From: Pseudorasbora parva
Lineage: Eukaryota; Chordata; Actinopteri; Cypriniformes; Gobionidae
NCBI RefSeq assembly: GCF_024679245.1
Contig: NC_090191.1
Coordinates: forward strand, 2,128,778 to 2,192,777
DNA length: 64,000 bases
Direction: 5' to 3'
Made by a program: the position numbers and the translations under genes. Every line of letters begins with the position of its first letter. Positions within the stretch are counted from its first letter, which is position 1. Shown piece after piece: positions 21,938-33,162 of this stretch. The notes beneath the pieces were generated by a model. That model was not told the origin of the DNA, did no database searches, and was given only the letters and a program-made list of their open reading frames with translations.

Positions 21938-22397
21938 TTAATTTTGCTTGGTCTGGTATTTAAAAAAAACGTGTGACTCCTCCGCGGAAAAACCACTTGG
22001 TCCGGGTACAGCATTTTCAGTGGCAGGGTGCAGCTCAGCAGGGACAGCATTAGTGGCCGGCAGGACTGGGTTTGGGCGGTCTGTAACGTATGATGGGGCG
22101 AAGGCCTCTTCTGGAAAAACATCCCTGTTATTGGGGAAAACTCCAGTCACCCTGACTCCTGATTGGATGTTATTTGGGGTTGCAGCTAAAGGGTATGCTG
22201 TTGCAACATTTCCCGGCACATCATACATGGACATTGTTTTGCCAGGATAGTTCAGCATCCGTGAGTCACATGCTGTGTTGAGATGCCTCTTCAGAGGCCC
22301 ATACACAGTGCGGTCAAGAGGCTGTAGCTGATGATAACATCACTACACCATTTTCTGTGGCTTAGTTCAAGCCACTGACCGAGAGATTGGACTCGTG
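21938..22397 (-). pseudogene. pogo-like transposase, C-terminal part
   Basis: Minus-strand frames give (in pieces) LSVSGLN, ATENGVVML, a third catalytic aspartate in QPLDRTVYGPLKRHLN, then DVPGNVATAYPLAATPNNIQ and VTGVFPNNRDVFPEEAF. This matches the C-terminal half of the pogo-like (DDE_1) transposases that are common in fish. Two stops separate the pieces. It is the continuation of the part at 26675-27445 beyond the hAT insertion. Confidence 0.7.
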
Positions 22398-25300
22398 CAT
22401 GGGCGGATCTACCGGGGTGGCATGGGGTGGCACCTAAGAAAGACCATTGCCACCCCGTCTGCCACCCCAGCAGTGTATACCAAATTACCATTGTATAAAA
22501 TATAAATGGTTTCCTCTACCGATTTACATCAGCAACGCCTCAATGTGTTCAGATCATATAAAACACGTCTTTCTAATTGCTGTGTTGTAGTCGAAACAAA
22601 CGACTCTTATGAACTGCATAGTGATGATCCGATTCCACAACGCATTTTTTTTAGTATTGCCTGAGGTAGTTGCTTGCTTGCTATGACAATTAAATTGCAG
22701 AATCGTGGAAGCAGTTCAATCTAACGTTTACGTTAGCCCACAATGTGAATCAATTATGTCTTGTTAGTTTGCTAATTAGAGCAGCAATCTAAGTAGTCCA
22801 TAAATGCATATAATCCCTCAGTTATGGTGTAGCCTGTTTTAATTTGTCTTCATTAAGGATATGAAACTATTGAGTGTAGTGCACATTTAGAAAGCTAGAA
22901 AGTTTAAACTTTGTACTTGTTCTTACATCTTGCAGGATACTATGAAAAGAAAGGCTGACATCCAGAGTTTTTTTAAACCAAAAAGAAAAGGAAAATCAGA
23001 GTCAGATAATGTGGCAGTGGAAGGTGCTGATAAAGATAAGACAGGAAAAGGTATACATACAAATTAAGTTGTGGAAGGCAGCAGAGGAGAAGATGGAGTG
23101 GTGGAAGAAAGAAATATAGAAATGGATGACAAAGAGCTAGATAGAGGTGATGAGACAGAAGACATTCAGCATGAAGTGAGTGAAGAGGTGGAAGAGAGAG
23201 GGCTAAGGGAGGAAGAGAGCTCAGAGATTGAAAGAGAAGAGAGAGAGGTTGAAACACCAGCACCCTGTGTGTCAGGTGTCCATATGGTATGTTGTGTCCA
23301 GAGTGCCTTTTTCAGATATTTTTTACTTTAAAAAAAATTGTATGTTAATGTTTTTTCATTAAACAATTTTTTATAGCCTTTATGATTTAAAGGACCATAT
23401 GTCAATATATGTTTCTCTTGGTTAATATGTTTACAATCAGTGTTTTCGTTATTAAATACTTGTGAGCTTAGGCCTATGTTAAAAATACCTTTGATAGAAA
23501 TAGAGATTTCAGGTAACTATAAACTATTAGGTGTTAAATGTTGAAATATGGTAGTATTTGAATATAACTGATTTTTATTTGACTTTTTCTGACATATTTA
23601 TTTTGTCTTCTAGATATATCCTAATTTAGGTCTGATGGCCCGACCCAGCCAAACCTACAGTTCCCAAAGACCTTTCAAGGCGGAGTCCAGCGGAGCTTCC
23701 ATGCTGACTGGTACAAAAAACATCCATGGCTTGAATATTCACAGACAAGAAATTCCTGCTACTGTTTTGCTTGTAGACATTTTTCTCTCCCTGATGCTCC
23801 AAAGAGTGTTTTTACCTCCTTTGAGGGGTACTGTAATTGGAAGAAGGCTACATTTAAAGATAGTGGGTTTTCTTCTCATGCCAAATCTGAAAATCATGTA
23901 AATGCAATGGTTGCATGGGCAGAGAACAAAAAGATGCAAGACAAAAATACCTCAGTTAGGTGTCATGGATGAACATTACCAGAAAAAGGTAACAGAAAAT
24001 GGAAAATACATCAAAACACTAGCTGAAATTCTTGTCCTAACTGCTTCTGAAAATCTAGCCCAGCGGGGTCACCGGGAGTCTCCCGACTCAGACAGACGCA
24101 GTGTGTTTTTAGCCATGCTGGATTTGTTGGGCAACCATGATTCCACTGTTAAAAAAAGACTTGAACAGCAACCCAAAAATGCTAAATATACAAGTAAAAC
24201 CATCCAGAATGAAATACGGGCTTGTTTGGCTGGAATGGTAACAGAGGAAATCATGCAGGAAGTTAAAGAAAGGGCACAATTTTCTGTCATCGTAGATGAA
24301 ACTAAAGACGTTCAGAAAAAAGAGCAAATGTCAGTTGTCCTGAGAAGCTGGATGCTGCTGGATTAACTGAGAAAATAATTGGCTGTTTGGAGAAGTATGG
24401 TTTGGATTACAAGAAAAATCTGGGGTATGATGGGGCAGCTGTAACGAGTGGGGCCCACTCAGTGTCCAAGCAAGAGTAAAGCAGTGGCCAAGCATGCATT
24501 TTATGTCCACTGCAGTGCACACTGTCTCAACCTGGTCATAGTAGATGCTGTCAAAACTGTGCCTGATGCTGGTAATTTCTTTTCTTTGTTGGAAAGACTT
24601 TATGTCTTTTTGTCTGGATCTTACATCCATCAGAGATGGCTTGAAGTGCAGCGGAACATGGTGTAACAAGGGAGCTCCAGCGACTTAGCGATACACGCTG
24701 GGCTTGCAGACATGTAGCATGTCGCAATGTCATGGATAGATTACCTGCTATTTTGCAAGTCCTTGAAGAGATCTCAGCTGAGAACAATCCTCAAAGAGCT
24801 GTTGAAGCGAAAGGCATATTGGCTCAAATGGATGTTTATTTTGTTGGGTGTCTTGTACTCTTTCGAAAGGTGTTAAATGACTCTAATATTTTATCTGAGA
24901 TGCTCCAGTCTAAATCTGTTGACCACGCTAAGGCTGTTGAACTCATTGACGCACTTAAAGAGACACTGACGCATTATCGCAGTGAGGCCTTTTTTGAAGA
25001 CCTTTGGTCGGAGATACTTATGACATGTGAAAAGAGTGACATTTCAACAGCACTTAACATCCGAAAGCGGTCAAAACAGATAGCTAGGAAATTTCAAGAT
25101 TCCATCATTACTTCCACACTTGGACAACATGTAGAACCAGATAGCAAGGAGTCAAAGTGTTCTACCCTGTCCTGGACACCATGATCGGGGAAATGGAAAG
25201 ACGTTTTTCAGATAACAATTGCAACATCATGAAAGGGATCCAGGCAGTAAATCCATCAAGCAGAAGAGATTTTCCTTTTGGCTAATGCTTATGAGTTAAG

Positions 25301-26674
25301 TGTTGAAGATATTAAGCATGAGCTTCACCTGGTAGGGAGAGTACTAGATCGACTTAAGATGAATGGAAAAGAAAGTCCTACTACTTTGATGGAGTTTGTG
25401 CATTTCCTGGAACCGTATAAGGATGTTTTCTTTGAACTGTTCAGGTTATGCAAAATTGCTGTTGTGTTACCAGTTAGCAGTGCCACATGTGAACGAAGTT
25501 TTTCAGCTCTGAAGATTATAAAAAATCACCTAAGGGCTACAATGGCAGAGAGTAGATTGTCGAGTTTAGCTATCCTCAGCATTGAGACACGACACACCAA
25601 GGCCTTGAATTTAGATCACTTTGTGAAAAGGTTTGCTGAACAACATGGTAATCGCCACATTCAGCTGCTGTAGATTGAAGTCACGTATCCTTTAGATGCA
25701 AGTAGTACATAGATGTGTCTGCAATTGCACACATGTACACCAAAGTCATGGACTTTCAAACTTGTTGGACAGTTTATTAGTTAGCTGGCCATAAGCTTGT
25801 TACAGCAACATTCGATTTTTTGTTTGTTTGTTTCATCCAAGTTTGATGATTGTGTAAAAAAGAAAAGAGAAGATTTAGGAGAAGATTTGTCGTTTTTCCA
25901 TCCAAAATCCAAGATACTTGACTTTTGTTGCTGTAGTTGCACTAAAATTCTTGGTTTTGTTTGTTTTGTCCAAAATATTTGATGACTTTAGATGAACATT
26001 TTTGAAAATATGTGTTAGTGATTTAAATGCACCACATCTTAATCTGGATGCATATGTGTTTGCTGTGTGTTGGTGAATAAATAAACCAGTGCTTATATCC
26101 ATATATAATCTGTGTTTTTAGTCATACTTTGTAAATTTATATTGATATGAACTTATATTGATATTCTTCGTCACCTGTTTTTGTGTGACCCTGTTGACTA
26201 AATGAGCATTTCACTGTCCAGTTGTCATGCCTTTACTGCAGTTTCTAGTATTGTATCTTTCTTATGGGCATTTTATAATTTTTGACTTTTCAGTCTGAAT
26301 TAAATCTCTTTTTTTGACTCATTTTATCTGTAAAAGTAAACGTGCCTAATAATTCTGCACACCTGAATATAAGGCGTTATCATTTCCAGCCTTCATGAAC
26401 AATTATATATCACTTATCAATGATTAAATACAAAATTAATAGTAGTTATAATTGTTGTAATTGGTAAAATGTGCCTGGAAAAAATTATGATCAGAAAATC
26501 AACGCACCTAATGATTCTGCACGCACTGTAGACCTTAAAATATGTGCCCCCGTGTATATACACTGTACATTATTAATTGATTCCACAAGAACCATGCAAG
26601 GATGCTTGCTTCATTGTTGCCACCCTTCATAGTTCTCATGCCACCCCATATAGAATTTTCTAGATCCGCCCCTG
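22398..26674 (+). mobile_element. hAT element inserted in the pogo-like transposase
   Basis: The ends CATGGGCGGATCTA (22398) and TAGATCCGCCCCTG (26661-26674) are inverted with one difference, next to GGGGTGGCA-type subterminal repeats. The exact 8-bp duplication GACTCGTG lies at 22390-22397 and 26675-26682. It encodes a decayed ZMYM1-like hAT transposase on the plus strand. Confidence 0.9.
22942..25673 (+). pseudogene. hAT transposase (ZMYM1-like), multiply broken
   Basis: The start MKRKADIQSFFKPKRKGKSE is typical of this hAT group. An acidic region follows, with one in-frame TAA (23065). A likely intron runs from gtatgt (about 23287) to acceptor tcttctag (23612). Then comes a TTF-type zinc-finger region (ADWYKKHPWLEYS, NSCYCFACRHFS). 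From about 23958 the homology jumps frame (MDEHYQKKVTENGKY, FSVIVDETKD), jumps again near 24370 (YDGAAV; HCSAHCLNLV), and ends with the hAT dimerisation segment (VSSATCERSFSALKIIKNHL, 25465-25560). At least four frameshifts plus internal loss make it inactive and clearly older than the element at 15650-19202. Confidence 0.8.
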
Positions 26675-26682
26675 GACTCGTG

Positions 26683-27445
26683 GTTGCCAAGTAGAAGGAG
26701 ACATGGCTTCTCTTTAGTGCATTTTGTCTTCTCAACAAAAAAGGAATTCAAGAAAATGTTCTTCCGTTATCCATCCTGATGGGTTTGCACCTCCTTTGCA
26801 ACCTGTAGGCCCAGTCAGAATGAAGTGCTCCCTGAAATTTACCCTGGGGAAGACAGGCTATTCCCTGTGGCTGAAACTGCACAGGCAAGGGTAATAAGCG
26901 ACCCTCTCTCTGCAGAGGTTATTGAGCCGATTCGTTTAAATCCCCGCTTGGCAATGACCCTGTTCGGTTTCTGGACAGTAGTGACGCCCGTCTCGTCCAT
27001 ATTCCAGATGTCACCTGGAGGAAACCTGTGCCTATGCATGACACTATCCAAGTTGTCGAAGAAGGCTTTAACATTTTCTTTGAGGAAACTGGTTGCACGA
27101 GCAAGGTTTGTGGCTTCCTGATGGAAAGGGAAGGGTGCCTCTTCTAAAAGGCAGTCACGGCCAGCTTGCTGCAGTTTGGACCAGGTCTCAGGCACCTTGA
27201 TGCTGGGATACAGCAAGCTGAAAGGCTAGCTTTCTAACCTCCCTGGTCGATAGGCCAGAGTAAATGTCTGCTGACTCGGACAGATACTTAACCAGCTCCT
27301 TTTCCAAGTCTGGGGGAAAGATTTGCCTATTCTTGATGTAACCGACAGCTACACCTAGCTCTTTTTTGCCTTCAATCTCATCCTGGCTGATCGTAAGGCA
27401 GTATCTGTTTATGGTGATGACACCGTCTGGAGCCTTTTCCATCAA
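26683..27445 (-). pseudogene. pogo-like transposase, N-terminal part
   Basis: Minus-strand pieces: INRYCLTISQDEIEGKKELG, VGYIKNRQIFPPDLEKELVK, LSTREVRKLAFQLA; then after a frameshift VPETWSKLQQAGRDC and WNMDETGVTTVQKPN, which holds the first catalytic aspartate; then FILTGPTGCKGGANPSGW and LLLLGNHES. In the family the residue before NHES is the second catalytic aspartate; here it is glycine, so the active site is lost. The psq helix-turn-helix start is truncated at 27445. Removing the hAT insert and one 8-bp repeat joins this part to the piece at 21938-22389. Confidence 0.7.
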
Positions 27446-27452
27446 ACGGCTG

Positions 27453-27656
27453 TTAAATCCCTGATTTCAACCCATCATCAGTGCCATCCGTGCAGCAAGC
27501 GACCATATTTCTGTAGGGCAGATTGTACGATGTGAGGTAAGAATTAACAGCCATAAAAATATCCTGACCTGTAGTTGTGGTGGGTGAATTGGTAGACATA
27601 AGTATGTCCCGTTTCAACTCACCTCCGTCCACATAGGTGTACAAACTGTATTTTCT
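27453..27656 (-). pseudogene. ZBED5/SCAND3-like hAT transposase, middle fragment
   Basis: The minus strand reads TYVDGGELKRDILMSTNSPT, then TTTGQDIFMAVNSYLTSYNL, then CCTDGTD. This matches the middle of ZBED5-type hAT transposases, directly downstream of the segment that ends at 39882. The frame stops at 27453, where the truncated pogo-like transposase begins. Confidence 0.6.
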
Positions 27657-27776
27657 ATCCCCTTACCTTGCCCCTAAACCTACATCGCACACACACACAC
27701 ACACACAAACACTTACTGTACATATACGATCTGCACAGACTCTCCCGCTACGGTGGTCGCTGTCACTACTCGATCC
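27657..27776. repeat. CCTAAACCTAC/(CA)n satellite-like repeat
   Basis: CCCCTAAACCTAC followed by a CA run (27688-27711), the same arrangement as near 5440 and, inverted, at 47199-47280. A common cyprinid interspersed repeat. Confidence 0.6.
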
Positions 27777-27815
27777 GTACCGGAAACACGATTTGTTCTG
27801 CGCATGCGCGGAAAT
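27777..27815 (+). repeat. Inverted-repeat arm with GCGCATGCGC core
   Basis: GTACCGGAAACACGAT, then TGTTCTGCGCATGCGC, matches the reverse strand of 39843-39881 with about two differences. The palindromic TGCGCATGCGC fits the NRF1 recognition motif. Confidence 0.6.
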
Positions 27816-28860
27816 GTTTCTACTTCCTGTTTGACATGGCAACACAATTTACGGCAGTTGTTATTTGAATTACTCAATACAAATCAATACAAAATAAACA
27901 ATAAAGAACAATGAAGATGTGGTTATACGAAGAAGAAAATAAAGATAAATTACAATTTACCTAAAAAAAACTATAATATTCTATAATACGTTTTCAAGTT
28001 TTTTATTTTTTATTGGAGTGTTTTTTTTGAAGCGTTGATAATAATCATTAATTGTTGTGTTTGTGTATTTGTCAGGAGATGGCGCTATAGTTGACATGTT
28101 GTTACCTATAAAGTTGTTGCACCTGCTGTCAATCGCGTCACCATCCGGCACTGTTGGTTTGTTTGTCCTGCTTGTGGACTGAATACAACTTTGAGAACTG
28201 GGAACTTTCTTGTCCTCATGCTTACCTGGATTTAAACATAACATTGATCATAAGCAAATACTTTGCAGTTAGGTTTGAAATTAAGGTAGGTATAGGACTG
28301 TCTTGCTTTGTCAATATAATATTTGCCCATCATACAAATAAAATTGAAGACATCATCCAGCTCTTTACTTTCCTTAGTGACAGAAATAGTACACAGATAT
28401 ACAAGTGCTAATCCTTTCCCATAAACCTTAATTGAATTTAAGTTCCTTAAAAACTGATTTGTTCATTTAACATCTAGGATATCAAACCCTTGTAAAACTA
28501 GTAGAGGGATATTCAGATGCAAACTACAATATGCTTTATAAGATTTAACCAAAAAACAACTAATTAGCAGCGAGTCTTTGTAAGCTTAAAGTAGTTGTTT
28601 TGATGCTTTTATACCATATAGCCTAGTTAAATTAAATCTTTAAAAAAGTCTCCACATTTACGAGACCTCACTTGGAAAATACAGATGTAGACTATATATA
28701 TTCCAGGGTTATTATAATGTGGCACTAATGGCATTGATTAAATCGTTTAGACTAGCTTGACCCCTTTTGGGAAATTCAGATGTTTTTGTTTGCATTCAAT
28801 ATTTCATTTTTTTAAAGATATGTACTACTTCAGCATACTTGTCTACAATATAAAGAATAT
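27816..28860. other. AT-rich region, no recognised gene
   Basis: A reverse-strand open frame at 27981-28244 (87 residues, Ser/Asn/Lys-rich) has no recognisable domain. Nothing else was seen. Confidence 0.35.
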
Positions 28861-28862
28861 AT

Positions 28863-29261
28863 ATGTCTGCATTTAAGAAACACACGGGACAGTTTATTAA
28901 TATCAAAAACATGTTTCCTGAGATGGATCCCCTTTGCCTCTTTTGTGGAGTGGAAGATGAGTCTGTCCCTCACCTTTTTGGGATTGTTTTCATTAAGGTT
29001 ACTTTTTTTTGGAAGAAATTGAGTTTGTTTGTACGTGTTTCTCTCTTAGACCATTTTTCTTTGGAGTTTAAGGATGTCCCATTTGGATTTTTTTATAACT
29101 CTGACAAGAGTCTTAAAGACAGGTTTTTTCTATTTTTCTATTTATTTTTCAAGCTATGTTTTTTATTATACACAAGTGCATTTTTTTGGTCTGTTAAACC
29201 TTTCTTTATTATGTTTTGTAAAGATCTGAAATGTTATTTGGAGAGTGTCTTTTCTTCCAGC
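28863..29261 (+). pseudogene. L1/Tx1-like LINE C-terminal fragment, part 1
   Basis: The frame contains INIKNMFPEMDPLCLFCGVE, then DESVPHLF and FFWKKLSLFV: a C-x2-C...H knuckle typical of the LINE ORF2 C-terminus. It ends LESVFSSS at the LTR retrotransposon insertion (29261) and resumes at 39402. The open frame past 29261 is read-through into the LTR. Confidence 0.6.
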
Positions 29262-31011
29262 TGTAGCGACTCAGGCGAATCAAACACACAATCGCCAGTT
29301 ACATTTAACAAATATGTTTTGAAAGTTGTGCTCACTACCATACCTTCCCCCAACACAACAGAGGGAGATTCTTCAGTCACCCTGGAAACCATCTGATAAG
29401 GTGTTTTATGGCCGGAAAGAATGTGGCCACATGAAGTCTTATACACAAAGAGCTTAAGACACAGAGCTTTTGCCTCAAATTATAGACAAACCATCTATAA
29501 ATGAACATGCACCCCAGGACATTATATGTAAACACATAACTGTCTTGTAAAATGTTTATTCTGTATGGTATTTTGCATCTTTTTATCTTTGTCTTAACAA
29601 ATTACTAGTTCAGATAACCTCATATATGTCATGTCTCCTATCAAATTAATGCTCACTTCACGACCTACACTTCCATGTATATCACTTATTCAGAAAATGC
29701 AGTGTGTGTTTGTTGCATTAATTATAGTATGAAGAACTCAGAGACCCACTGAGTCCAACTTTTAAACAAAGAGCTATAAATTCTGCTGAGGAATTTCCCG
29801 CCGGGAAATCCCAACACTCTCATTGGTTAAGTCTAACCCTGGAGGGTGGGACTATTTCCAGACCTTAAAAAGACCAGTGAAGACAGGCTCTTCCCTCTTT
29901 CTCTTCTCTCTCTTCTCTCTCTGGCTGAACCAACACGTCATCGTGGCTGGCCCTTGAGCCAGGCCACCAATGCAGGCCCTCCAAGCAGGCCCCAACGCTC
30001 TTACTCCGCTCTCTTCACTTCAACTCTGTCCCTGGGGGAGCCAACACCCACGGGGGGGGGCTGGCACTTAAGCCATGCCACCAATGCAGGCCCTCCAAGC
30101 AGGCCTCATCTCTTCCAAAAATCTTCTCTTCTACAATCCGATCTTCAAGAACACGAAGCATCGCTAAAGCAAACAGCCGCTTCCCTCCCAACCTCGGAAA
30201 GGACCGCCGGACACGCAGAGACACACACACAAGCGAGAAGCCAAAACGAAACCAAAAAGAATGCAAGTATTATTATTCTTACTGCTGTAAAGAGGGTGTG
30301 TTATTTTCCCGTTGGGATAAATTAACTCCGTGAAGGTCGTATCTGGTGAACTGAAGGAAAGTTGTTGCTTACCCTCCCCCACTCTCTTTGTCTCTCTCTC
30401 TCTCCCTCTCTTTGTCTCTCTCTCTCTCTTTTATCTCTCTCTAACTTCAGTCTATTCATTATTCTCTTTTATGTATTCTTTCGTTAATATCTATACTTCT
30501 ACTCTCGTGATGCATATTTAGTATGTACTTTCTGTGTGAATTGTAGTGTTATTTTTTTAGTCTGTGTTTATTAAACCTTCAAAAGACATTTAATGAGTTG
30601 AATCTGTTATTCTGCCACATACACGAAGTCAATGAAACTTGCGATCTAAACGTTACCTAACTGCTTATGCTACTATGTTAGTAAAGTAAACTGTATGACC
30701 ATTTGAAATATTGAACTTATCCTGATCAGTAAAGTTAATGTTTCTCATGCGCTCGAAAAGCAGTAATCCATTATTGAGAATTGATTTGAAAAGTCTATAA
30801 CTAATTTGCAGGACAAACTTAGTAGGATAATCTCAAGCAATTCCATAAAGGGTAACTTGTATTTAATTAAACGATTTTCCCTATCGGAAAATTTTAATAC
30901 GTAATGAACAACTGGCAAATTATATTCATAAATTCATGAATATTGAATATTAAATCCCTTTTGAGTTAATTATTCCCCGAGACATTAAACTCATGAGTCG
31001 TTGTTGTTACA
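29262..31011 (+). repeat. 5' LTR
   Basis: Begins TGTAGCGACT and ends GTTGTTACA. A TATA-like box, TATAAA, is at 29775-29780, with a CT-rich tract at 30385-30440. It differs from the 3' LTR by a G-run of 9 versus 10 (about 30052), one base in TATTATTATTC (about 30270), C versus A in CTCTCGTG, and a few bases at 30750-30850. Confidence 0.92.
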
Positions 31012-33162
31012 TGTATTTGGTGGAGAATGCGGGCAAGTTTCAAACGTTTGTGTATGTGTGAATGATATTCATATTCTATTCATTGTGTATTTTTGAGGTA
31101 TTAATAACCTGCACGCGCGTTTTTGTTTCGTTTTGTTTTGGTGTTGTTTTGTGAATTGAACGGTACGCGCAAGGCGAACCCAAGCATAAACAGATGCTGA
31201 GAAATGTTGAAGTAGCCGGATTATATTAATAAAAATCCGCGTGATCTCCGAAACCCCCTGCAGCCGTAGGCGCAATAGGTTTTATCCGCGTGATTTCCAA
31301 ACAAATGTATTGTAGGAAACCCATACATTTGACTCGAGCAATATATTATGTGTTCCATCAAAATAATGAGATTTTGATGATGTCTGTAGACACGTACGTT
31401 GCGTTATCCCGCTTGATCTGAACTACAAAAAGTTTCTATCTGTGCGGAAGATTGGGACAGGACGAGACTCTCCTGTACAATATAAGGGGCCTCAGAATAA
31501 TTATTATATCGTTAAGATAAACGATAACTCCTGGTTTAAGTCTGGCTTAGCTAACCAAAGACCTGAGACCTAAAACATTTGAATCAAAAATGCTGAAAAC
31601 CGTCAGCCATATTGATAAATGTCTATTGGAGTCCATGTAAAATGCGTGAATAGGCAGAATAAATTCCTGTTGGTCACCCGTTTCGTTGCTCGTGCACATA
31701 AAGTGCAGTCATTTTTAAATGAGTGCAAAAGCCAGTAGAGTGTAGGGAACGCCGCTTGCAAACCGACAGAGGGCGACTCAAGAATTGCAACACCGCTTGC
31801 AAACCGCCAGAGGGCGACTCAAGAATTGCAACGCCGCTTGCAAACCGCCAGAGGGCGACTCAAGAATTGCAACGCCGCTTGCAACCCGCCAGAGGGCGAC
31901 TCTAGAACCAGACAAAGCCATCTGGTGAGCATTTCCGCCTAACTAACTCTAGTCTAGGGCGGGCGCAATAGCGCCATCGTGTGGATAAATTCGGATAGTT
32001 TCACTCTCCGTCATTTGATTCTGCCTTAACAAAATAAGTTTGAGCCTATAAATTGTTTATTGCTTACTGTTGTACACAGTTTCATTTATACAATTTTTCT
32101 AACAACAACCAAGTCTCCTTTCTCGCTGATTAAACACCCTTATTCGAATTTGAAGTTTAAAAAGAAACATAACTTCCTCTAACTCAAAGTGAAATTAGGT
32201 TTAAGTCACACAGTCCAATTGGAAGGAAGGACGCCACCGTGTGGTTATACCCTGTTAAGTCAGCGCAACACTAAATCACTACTCCCTTTCTGATTAATTC
32301 TTTTATTTGGATAACTCCCACTTAGAGATTAATCGTTATAGGATAAGATTTTTGATTGGCTTTCTTTTATTTGATTTTCCTTACAGGCTTATTTAAATTT
32401 CATTTAAACTTGCTTTGAATTTAATTTGAATTAAGTTGAGCTTCTAATTCTTTTATTTTATTTTATTTATAATTTTATTTTAATTTTTAATTTTAATTTT
32501 TAATTTTAATTAATTTTTTTTTATTAAATTTTTATTTTTATTTTTATTTTTATTTTTCTCTGCAAAAGTTTTTCTGTTCCCCTCCCATTGGGAATAAAGC
32601 TCAGTCTGGTAATTACAAACGGTATCAAAAGTGCTTTTTGTTTTATCATTACTTGACAGAAACTTTTGCCTTTTTCTAAATTGCTCTTGATATTTAATCT
32701 TCCACGTAAGCGACCTCAATTCACCCCGGATGAGCTAAATGGGATAACCCATAGTACAAGCCGAATTTTAGTATATCTTGAGCATTAAGCCTATTAATTT
32801 TCCCTAACACTCCCGGCGCGCACGCTGACATTCCTTTCATTACAGACCAATTCATCTTGTGTTTGTTTCCACTGTGCTCTTTCCTATCCTCACTGTTGGA
32901 CTATCACGATTGTGTTTCTTTCAGTTCACCAAGAGACCCCAAGGAGAATTAGATAGTCCCGGGACAACCGAACAGCAGTTCACCAAGTGACCCCCCAGGG
33001 CTACCGCCCACCTAATTGTCTAAATTGTCTAATTATCTAACTGTCTACATCAGTTAGCCAAAATTCCCAGCTATCCGTACGATAGCTCGTTAGCTTAGAA
33101 CAAGCTTGCATTGGCTCTCTCTCTGTGTGTGTGTGTGTGCTGTGTTTCTCTCGTCCGCAGTA
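31012..33162 (+). other. Retrotransposon leader / 5' UTR
   Basis: A long untranslated leader. TTGGTGGAGAATGCGGGC starts about six bases after the LTR and is the likely primer binding site; I cannot name the tRNA. The leader includes the 41-bp tandem repeats (31751-31905), AT-rich runs (32400-32560), and a pyrimidine-rich stretch ending TCGTCCGCAG at 33160, a good splice acceptor just before the gag ATG at 33163. Confidence 0.6.
31751..31905 (+). promoter_or_regulatory. 41-bp tandem repeat with CTCF-like motifs
   Basis: About 3.8 copies of a 41-bp unit. Each carries AAACCGCCAGAGGGCGACTC or a one-base variant (copy 1 CCGACAG, copy 4 ACCCGCC). CCGCCAGAGGGCGA fits the known CTCF core CCASYAGRKGGCRS at 12 of 14 positions. 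Regular spacing of four such motifs in a retrotransposon leader recalls the insulator array in the leader of Drosophila gypsy, but binding here is inference. Confidence 0.6.

Noticed and set aside
29846..30325. 159-codon frame in the 5' LTR and its counterpart at 38234
   Set aside because: It lies wholly in the LTR; the C-terminal part changes frame between the two LTRs because of one extra G, so it is not maintained coding.
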